From a virus, in IMG/VR virus record IMGVR_UViG_3300048061_000997, positions 1-40,911 of that record: a stretch of DNA of 40,911 nucleotides. The stretch is one strand, 5' to 3'. The notes under the pieces are model-generated. The model was not told the origin of the DNA. It saw nothing but the letters and a program-made list of their open reading frames with translations, and made no database searches. Position numbers and translations under genes: made by a program. Every line of letters starts with the position of its first letter. The stretch's first letter is position 1. Shown here in pieces: positions 9,501-17,800 of this stretch.

Positions 9501-11839
9501 GAAGAATAAGTCCCGTTCAGGACGGGCCAAAAAAACCTGTGAAGATTTTTAATAATTCTAACGTCTCTAAAGAAGGTTTTATTTATACCGGAGGGGCTAA
9601 AAATAAAAAATATACAAGCTGTGTGGTGAGATTTAATAATAAAGAAAAAAGCTTTAAGCCAGACATAATCTTTCAGGAGGATGTTAGGGGAATACAAAGA
9701 TTAGGGTTTGTTGAAAAAGAAGTTATAGGATTTGGTATTACATCTCCTGCTCAGGCAAGAAGACTGGCTAGGTGGACATTGATGACTCCTCATGTAGAAA
9801 ATGATATCATAAAATTTAATACTGCAATAGAGGGAAACTTGCTTGCGCCGGGATTAATATTTGAAGTCTCAGATGATTTAAGGTCTGGCTCTGCTAAATC
9901 GGGCAGAATAATGTCTATAGATATGCACAGAGAATTTGATGGAATGCAAATCATGGACCCCTCTATATCTTTAGACCACTCTCTTTCAGGATTTCCTATT
10001 TTCTCTAGACTGGAGGTTGCTATTTCTGGGGGAAAACCTTCGCAGAGATATCAAGATATTGACCGAAGAGCTCAAGCTGAAAAAAATGCAACCGAACAAG
10101 ATATCGAAATATCTAATTTATTTTCCCAGCAAATATTTAGATTCGAGTGTTCTGTGGTGCAATTTGAGGATGATCGCGGAGCAAAAAGAGCTAAGCTTGT
10201 TAATTTGATGTTCAAGCAGGACTTTGAAGTTTCCTTAAAAGATAATAAAATAAAGAGTATGTTTCATGGATTAAGTAATGGAGATAAAGTTAGGTTTGTA
10301 ACTGCTGGAGTTTTACCTGGGGGTATAAATAAAAACAGAATTAGGGAAAAGGCTTATACGGTTGTAAATAAAACAGATCATACATTTCAAATATTAGAAT
10401 ATAATTCTGCCGAGCCCGTAAATATATTAGACGAAGGAAGGGACTCTTTGAGAAATATTGGCGGCATGCACTATTTCTGCAAAGAAAACTCTAGGACATT
10501 GTCAGCGCTTTCTTTTCCTCCTATGAGGGAGCAGGTTTCCGATAAAACAATTGAAGCTTTGAATCAATTGTCAGAGGGATCTACTTATTCGATTAGCGGT
10601 TTGATTTCTTTAAAAGAAGATCCTCTTTCTGATATTATATTTAACCAGGATCAGCTTGACAATTTAAAAATTAATAATTCTCTACAATTAAGATCTCGCG
10701 ATTATGCTGAGTCTGATATTTTGGGACTCATTTCAGTTATTAGCGAAAATTGGGTATATGCAGCAGGATTAGGTTGGGTTTATGTGAAAGACGCTGCGGA
10801 TGCAGATTCTAGTAGCGAGGGTATTTGGTTTTTTATTCAAGAAATGGGGTGGATTTTTATTCCAAGAAATGACGATAATTGGTGGTATGTAAAATACCAC
10901 GAAACCTTACCAGTAATGAGTGATTGGATTTTCATAAATAGGAGCAATAATGGCAGTTATGTTGATGACCCAACGGTCAAAGAAATATGGCTCCCAGATT
11001 CAAATGCTCGGTCAGATAAGTTAGGAGAAGGTACTTTCTTGGGAGGCACAAATGATAATCCGCAAGGAAAGGAGGTTAAAATAATTAAGGTTTTAACTGG
11101 GTCTAATCCAGGATATTGGGTTTCTTTGACTGAGAAGACTGTGCAAGGCTCAGATCCTGTCCCGACAAGTAGCCCGGGGTCAATTTCCCAACAAAGCCAA
11201 AATGAAAATCCAGGGCTGCAAGAGTCTCCTATAACAGAATTCCAAAGAATACATGCAATAAATGCTCTGCAGGATAAAAATAGCGTGAGAATACAAGTTG
11301 CGAACATAGATGAAATAAATTTAAGTGAAAATTTTGATATTGAAATTTCTGGAGTTTCTCATGCGACTGACTCAAGTATTGATGCTAAAATGAATAAAAC
11401 CATGAGCGTAGTTTATATAGAAAACGGAGTTTTAGAAATTATTAATTCTGATGCTTTGTATGATGATATAGCTGCGGTAGGTGATGATTTTGCAACAACT
11501 GGAGCTATTTCTTTAATATCTGGGGTTGACTTAGTTAAGAAGCAAAACCAGGGGTCAAAACTGTACAGAACATTGTCTGTAAAAGAGATTAATAATAATG
11601 AATTTGAAATCACTGGTGGAGAGTATAATCCTTCAAAATTTAAAGCAATAGATGAAGTTCAAAATTTAAGAAAACCTTTTATTCCTATTCCTCCACAAGT
11701 AGATATGGATATTCCTAGCGCTCCAATTAATTTAATATTAACTGATTTAACTTATAGAGTTAATTCTTCTTCGGGCTCCGGATCTTCGGGTTATGGTTCT
11801 GGAGCAACTTCTTCTTCATCTTCTTCATCTGGTTATTAA
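6530..11839 (+). CDS. Tail assembly protein I - tip attachment protein J fusion (N-terminal part of J)
   Basis: 1769 aa from ATG 6530, with AAGGA about 12 bases upstream. Residues 1-97 match the small gpI fold (VYLYGALSSKFG, PEALRAI, ending in HIMPVTQGGG). A hydrophobic segment at about 100-137 follows, then the gpJ N-terminal signature QGIPIPVAYGQLKIG (about 164-178) and DLLCEGPIEGLVD (about 213-225). Lambda I and J are separate genes; here they are one reading frame. Additional modules: a DUF4214-like stretch at about 800-853 and a Trp/Gly-rich module at about 1404-1475 (GWVY, GWIF, WWY). The C-terminus is a Ser/Gly tract (about 1742-1769). The remaining J domains are in the next gene, one base downstream. 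Role: distal tail tip, receptor binding and hub assembly. Family call secure; accessory modules inferred by eye. Confidence 0.88.
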   Translation: MKKVYLYGALSSKFGKEFTLDVCSLPEALRAIDANQDGFLNYLINSCNKGVGYSFFSENINPKNNEDDVKNKLICGSNPDQLDLIKNELHIMPVTQGGGFVGTAISMAINFFTSEAFFQAVLLAAVSYGIAELTKPPDPPKIDDKRISTKSYILNGPQNREAQGIPIPVAYGQLKIGTVGIGLEKQIKRRDNADFTQGGNQDYIIASYSKFRHLDLLCEGPIEGLVDEGGNLINVGESMIGEFVDKEDLGKALYLNDVPVKSSNDQLNYIMTEDAENAIDYKKGIVGETFNLDGEKNFDDPSIGPCFSRGYDILLHGTTPLVGGVAYELALTAARQNTDGEYKGEIDFAIKHGAKVASHMVNSEHIKEIDLCFQTELAFNRVIEGGDQDGQQTTMQNACRFVIMVQRNGVDYNVLDRDSGCAFEIDPGFAPIRFNDNGTPRGGIAALVAIPKAKFGYDTWQNEKNTDAAQAREVVPLHDEDALSDWVKSYNGSQGDQVYYQIITKSLENYVDKNQDIFDAYKNLVKTDYFEIAGIATAATEFSIKIKINWDYFQRNDIDKNRGIVFKVLKLDPEIDPSSSDTKTKNASGLNSKRSLRFSYVQEKINARLSYPHTAIASVLIDSRNFSSVPSRMYHGKFKKILVPSNYNSKTRKYDGPWDGRFKGQVGNQSLYDIDDSQLVWSDNPAWIFFDLMINPRFGVAKYGVSDLDIDKWQLYKIAKYCDELVDTEYEIENKEGVARAFRTDNVVHQDKNTGDGYIELMLAKYFWYLNESGELVLMDKYFSDPNYVPSGVSNRQSNLTELNIDIIFQDMLNRSSSDGDKSSYLAVNDQGESILKVGDLIDHLLSSGEFLKPVFSRDDFVNEFGEGSGFQGKKIAIFLADHNYAAYSEVSAKAIQRKSCTRSGSYQIEERIIISSDPDQRKVNISGPNLLESGTDINGITYGACAAQINHPVVEPRFTCNVYLSDKSNALSIMNAMSSVFRGIISYYGGRISPVQDGPKKPVKIFNNSNVSKEGFIYTGGAKNKKYTSCVVRFNNKEKSFKPDIIFQEDVRGIQRLGFVEKEVIGFGITSPAQARRLARWTLMTPHVENDIIKFNTAIEGNLLAPGLIFEVSDDLRSGSAKSGRIMSIDMHREFDGMQIMDPSISLDHSLSGFPIFSRLEVAISGGKPSQRYQDIDRRAQAEKNATEQDIEISNLFSQQIFRFECSVVQFEDDRGAKRAKLVNLMFKQDFEVSLKDNKIKSMFHGLSNGDKVRFVTAGVLPGGINKNRIREKAYTVVNKTDHTFQILEYNSAEPVNILDEGRDSLRNIGGMHYFCKENSRTLSALSFPPMREQVSDKTIEALNQLSEGSTYSISGLISLKEDPLSDIIFNQDQLDNLKINNSLQLRSRDYAESDILGLISVISENWVYAAGLGWVYVKDAADADSSSEGIWFFIQEMGWIFIPRNDDNWWYVKYHETLPVMSDWIFINRSNNGSYVDDPTVKEIWLPDSNARSDKLGEGTFLGGTNDNPQGKEVKIIKVLTGSNPGYWVSLTEKTVQGSDPVPTSSPGSISQQSQNENPGLQESPITEFQRIHAINALQDKNSVRIQVANIDEINLSENFDIEISGVSHATDSSIDAKMNKTMSVVYIENGVLEIINSDALYDDIAAVGDDFATTGAISLISGVDLVKKQNQGSKLYRTLSVKEINNNEFEITGGEYNPSKFKAIDEVQNLRKPFIPIPPQVDMDIPSAPINLILTDLTYRVNSSSGSGSSGYGSGATSSSSSSSGY

Positions 11840-11840
11840 A

Positions 11841-14800
11841 ATGAAAACTACAATACTAGGAGTAGAATTTACGATCACAGATCTGGATGCTAATTATGAG
11901 GTTGTCGGAACTTCCGATAACTATTCTTTTACTCATAAGCTAGGAAAGGGTAGGGAGCTTGTCGATATTGAAGATGGTGATAATAGGGCTGGTTTTGAAA
12001 AAACATACGGCACAAACATTGATCTTTTGGGAAATTATGGATTATTTGATGTTAGGATTTTTGCAGTAAGTGATATTGGCATCAGATCGGAATTTATACA
12101 GTCAAATATACAGATAGACGCGCCAGAGTTTAATGGAACGTTTATGTTTTCAAATATTCAAGTTGTTGAAAAGGGTAAAACTTTAGATGGAGAGATATTA
12201 AAAACTCCCACGGAGTTAGATAATGAATTGATTGCATCTTCTGATTTTAATGGAAGATCAATATCTCTAAAGTGGAGTATTATACCTCCTCCTGGTCATG
12301 CAAAAGAGGGTGAACCTATGTCGGATGGTTTGCTTGCTGATGGTTTTTTTGATAAATTTGAAATAGTGATTAAAAATGGAATTGACCAAATAGATATTTC
12401 TAGGACAATATTAAATTCATCAGAATCAATGCAGCAAAAATTATCTTCTGCAGATGTTTATGGCGCATTAAAAGAGTATAGGAGTTTTTCAATAGATATA
12501 GATACGGGATCTTTTAATGATTTTGATTTAGATAGAAATGTATCTTTTCATATTACATGTTGCGATAAAAAAGGTGGTAAATCTGTGGGCGTAATTAATG
12601 TAGAAAATAAAAAACCTGTATTGTCAAATTTTCTAAAAAGCAATAAGGGACTTCAAACTGCATTTAGTTGGGACTGCAAGGATGCTGACTTTACTAATGT
12701 TATCGTAAACTATGTAGCATTAGCTGGGGGTAATGATTTAAAATATAATTATGATATAATTGAATCTGTTAAGTATTTAAGAAAAATACAAGACGCTCCA
12801 TCTTATGTTTCCGTAAATAATAAACTATATCAAGTTGATGAAATAGTTAAGGATTTCGGTGTCGTATATAAATGCAAGCAACAACATAATGTAAGTTCCT
12901 CAACTTTTGCTCCTAATGTAGATGGTAATGATTTTTGGGAAGTAATAGGCGTAGAATATCCGCATTCACACCAAACCAATGTTAGTAATGGCAATGCTTT
13001 TAACCTTGTTCAGTTGTTTGGTTATAATTATTATTATTCTTTTCAGCCAATGGATGAATATGGAGCTGGAGATGTTTATAATTTAACTGCAAATGGCATT
13101 CAAGCAAAATCAGAAGCAGCCGTTCTTGAGGGATTTGGGTATGATCTTTATGTTGCAAATCCACAGTTTACTGAAAGAAAGGACGATTTAATATTTCAAT
13201 GGGATATTGTTGATCATCAATTTAATAAAGTCGATCTGAATCAATTTAAAGACGCATCTGAGCAACACGGAGTGCCTCTAGTTTTAGGTATTAGGGGGCG
13301 TCTTTTTGATGTAGATACAAATCAAGCTGTTGCTGAAATAAACCAGTCAAAAAACAAAGATATATCTTTAGGCACTCAAGGAGGCGGTGAAGTTGTTGTT
13401 GGTAATTTTCCTGACTATGAAATTTACGATAGATATGAATATACTAGAGAGATCAACAATGATATATATGGAATAGGAGGGTTTCCAGAATCAAGCCCAT
13501 TTTCTCCAGAGCAAATATACAGTCCAGATACAAATTATAATTATGCAACAATTGGCGTTGCTTTATTTAAAAGTAATATTCAAAGCTCAGTAGGAAATTC
13601 AAGCGTTTATATTAGGCCGGGTTATACGGAGTGGGATAGCTCTGCTTCTATTTTCTTGGGGACAAATCAAAATTACGTACCGATTGTTTCATATGCAGGA
13701 AAATTGTATAAAGTCATTAGGGATTTTGGCCCAGAATCTCAAGATGTAAAAGAGTTTTTTAATGAGAACACTTCTTATTTAGCAAATGATATTGTTGTCG
13801 CTCCCGCAGAGATGATTGAAATATTCGATGCATCGTCTTCTTATCAAGCTTCTGACCTTGTTCTGTTTGATGGAAAAGCTTATGTTGCAAAGCAATCTCA
13901 ATCTGTTGGGAATGCTGTTAGCCCTGGTTTGGATTCAGATTTTTGGACAGAAAGATCTATTCGTTCGGCGATAACCTTTGCTTTATTTAAGGCGACGCGG
14001 GATGTTCCTTCTCCTATATCTTTTTCACCATTTGGGGATTTGGACAATTGGGAAATGCTGCTTCCAGATAATGCAACGGATTATTTTGAACTTTATGTGG
14101 ATTCATATAATGGACGTTTTATTATTAATAATAAGCCTTTTAGGGCTGATGTGACAGAATGGGATGCGGACGGAAATTATTCCATGTCTTCATTCGTTGT
14201 TCATAAAAATGATATTTGGTATGGCCGCAATGAAAGTGGTCCTGCATTTAGTATAGGGGCTGTTGAGCCTGGCACGAATGATGATTATTGGAAAAATGAG
14301 CTTTCTGAGGGGGCTGTTCAGTCGGATTTATTTTCAGATCACTCAGCTGGGGATCTCGTATATTACAACGGATATGTTCACAAATGTTTAGCAGATAATC
14401 CGACCGGAGCTCCACTGGTTCCGATTACTTCTTTTAGAACAGAATCGGAAAATAATTACGATGACTGTCAATGGAAGCCTTTTTGGGAATTAGATGATTC
14501 TTATGATTCCATAGTTTTCGGTCACGTGGGCATACCCGAAAGCGGAAAAAGAAATATAGGTTTAGAGGTGGGCATAGTTGGAATAAACGGTAATGTTATA
14601 TCTTCTCAGAAAATTATCGGCACCAACCCGCCTCCCGATATATTGCGCCAAGGATTTACCGCTAGCAGTACAACTAAAGCTTCTAGGGTAAGATTTAATT
14701 TCAATTACAAGGAAGGGTTTGCAGAAAAAACAACAAAAGTAAACTTGTATAGATCAAGTACGCCTGAATTTGATATTACCGGATCAAATAAATTTGCGGC

Positions 14801-17800
14801 TAGTAGTGCAGAAGAATTTCTTGATGCTCCTACAAATTCAATACCCAATCCTGATTATAATGCAAGCTTTGTAAAAACAACTATTGGAGAAGGTGAGCAT
14901 GCGGACTTTGGAGATAATATAACAGAAATATTTGATGACCCACCTTTGTTTGTGGATTCAGACGGAATAGAGCATCCAACTGGATATTATTATAAAATAT
15001 TGCCTTTCGATGATTTTGGTTCTGGGAATCTTTATGGAGTTAAGGATAATATGCATGACTTGGAAAAGGTTATTGTTTATCCTAAAAGTTATCACAGTCC
15101 TGATCCGCACGATCCTATAGGAGAAATTCCAAAGGCAACTCAACCAGGAGTTCCTGCAGGAGATACAACAACTGTAATTCTAGGAGAATCTATTCCTGGG
15201 CCAGTAGCTAATTTTACTGGTGTTACGGCGTTTGAAAATTATTTCTTGAATTGGGATTTACCTAATTCTGAAATTTCGAATGATACAAACAAACTTGTTA
15301 CCGTTCAACCTAATGATATTGATCATTTTGAGGTTTGGGAATCTAATGAAAGTCATTTGAAGGTTGATCAAGGAAACGGTATTGTTGAGATAACTAAAGA
15401 TCAAAATTTACGCGGTTACAGAAGAATACTTGGTGATTTACCCAGTTTTGGAGATGTTCCTGCAGAAGAACTTGATATTGGATATGATATTACAAATGCC
15501 ACGGAGATTATGGAAATTGCTGGAGGCGGATTTTCTTTTGAGGCAATACATCAAGGCGCAACAAATGAAAGAAGATATTTTTGGATTCGAGCTGTAGACG
15601 CAGCAGGAAATAAAAGTCCGTTTACTGGAGCAGCTAATCTTGCTACTGATACAGTAGAAGGTTTAGAATTAACTTTAGGGCAAGCTAAGACTACAGATAT
15701 TGCTGACTTTGAGCAAAATATTAGTCAATCTTTTCCTAATACTATATCTTTAATACCTCAAAATCCTTTTAGTTATGATGCATCTACAAACACAACAAGT
15801 TGGATAAATCACATTTTATATTATGATGGTGTTGGTTATATAGTTGAGGCCGGAACTACAGTTGATCAAAAGTATATTTATTGGAGTTCTTCTAGGGATG
15901 GAGTTAAATATGGGGACGTAAATGATTCTAATAATCTTGAATACTCAAGAAATCAAGCTTTAAAGACTGCCTTAGGGCTAGAAGAACCTGGAGGGGGAGC
16001 TCAAACAAATTCAGATAATTTAAGGAATGTTCAAAAAGCTGGCGTATACAATTCTTCAGATTATCATCCTGCAGGAGCTGGAGATAGTACCGAAGTAAAT
16101 TCTTCAGACCCTAATGCTCCTTATAATAATAATGAAAAACCTAATCTCTTAGAGCCCGAAGGAGATTTTATTATTGCAAGAATAGCTGGAGGCACTGTTA
16201 CTACAATGTGGCACTCTTTTGCTAATGCAACAATTGGAACTGCTCATATAGAAGAAGCTGCAATTACTAGCGCAAAAGTTCATACTTTAACCGCTGACAA
16301 GATTAGAAGTGCAGAAATAAAAGGTCAAGATATTCAGGTTGGCGGAACAGGTCAAATTAGAAGTTTTGATTTTCCTGGGCTGGTTAATCCAATAGCAAGT
16401 CAGTCTAAAGGATTTGCTATTAGTGGTGACGGTTCATTCATTTTTGCCGCAGACGATGGACGCTTGCATTTTGATGATGGCGAGCTTGTATTAGAAGGAA
16501 AACTAAGACAAATTGACGGTAAAGAATATACATTTATAGATTTAGATGCTTCGCCTGATTCTTTCTTTTATAATGAATTATCTGATGGAACATTTACTCC
16601 TGATGATAATACTGATGTATGTAGTATAAGAGCAAGTTTTCAAAATAGTTTTATTCAAGAGGATCAAGTTAGATTTAGAGTCAGTAATCCTAATAATGGA
16701 TATGAATTTATTAAGTATAGCGACGCAGGCTCTAATGGTGAATATAATATCAGTGGATTTAAATATGATCCAGGTAATGACTTTGTAAATGGCGAGCCCA
16801 AGGTTGCTACTGCGGAATTTAATGTAACTGGATTTAATCAAATGATTAATACTGTTGATCCGCAGCTTACAACAATTATTGTTTCTGCGTCAGGATTAAA
16901 TACCTCAACCGAAAGATCAATTCCAATTAATTTTGTAGCCGATGGAGCGGCTGCTGTATACGCGGAATTAAAAGCTCAACAACAAGTATATTCTTATGAT
17001 TATGATGGTAAGTTTAACGATACAAACTTAAATCTTAATTTAGAAGCTACAGCTCATAATACACATGGTAATATTGACTTTCTTTTTGAAACAGGAGTGA
17101 ACCTTGAGGCGTCTTCATTAAAAGAAATACATAAAGAAACAAAGGATACTAATACAACAAATACCGCTAGCTTCGAACTCGTTAATTTTGCAGATAATGC
17201 TTTACAATATTACAACAACACCCCTTTTGTTGCAAAGCTAACAATATCCGATAAGGATGAAAACAATAATTCAAGGGAGCTTGCTTCAGACTTTGTTAGT
17301 ATCTTTGGCACATTGCCAGGTAAAGATTCGTATACTGTTTTTCTAACAAATGAAAATCATACATATCCAGCAAATGAGAATGGGCTTGTTCATCCTGATG
17401 ATCTTGAAGTAGGTAAAACTCAAGTTAGGTTTTTTAGGGGAACTGAAGAATATAGATATGATGAAGCTGGTTCTGCAGATAAAAGTTTTAGTCTTGTTAG
17501 TGTCACTAGCAGCCATCAAAATGTTGTTACTCATTCTGAAGATCCACAAGGGGTTGGTGTTGATAGAAAACTTTTTGTTAAAATGGCCGCCTATCCTGAC
17601 GATAAAAATGAGGGAACTTTTACAATAAAAGTAAAAGACAATCAATACAGCGATGTTACTTTTGAAAAAATATACACCTACTCAAAATCAATAGAAGCTG
17701 CCAAGGGAAGAACTGTTGAGTTGTCTGCCGGTGCACAGGCTATTAAGTATGATACTGCGGGTGATAATCCAACACAAAATCAAACAGTTGAAATAACCGC

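Noticed and set aside
11793-11840. Earlier start for the giant fibre gene at ATG 11793
   Set aside because: It overlaps the end of gpI-J and translates to a Leu-rich artefact of the Ser codon tract; ATG 11841 follows the stop directly.
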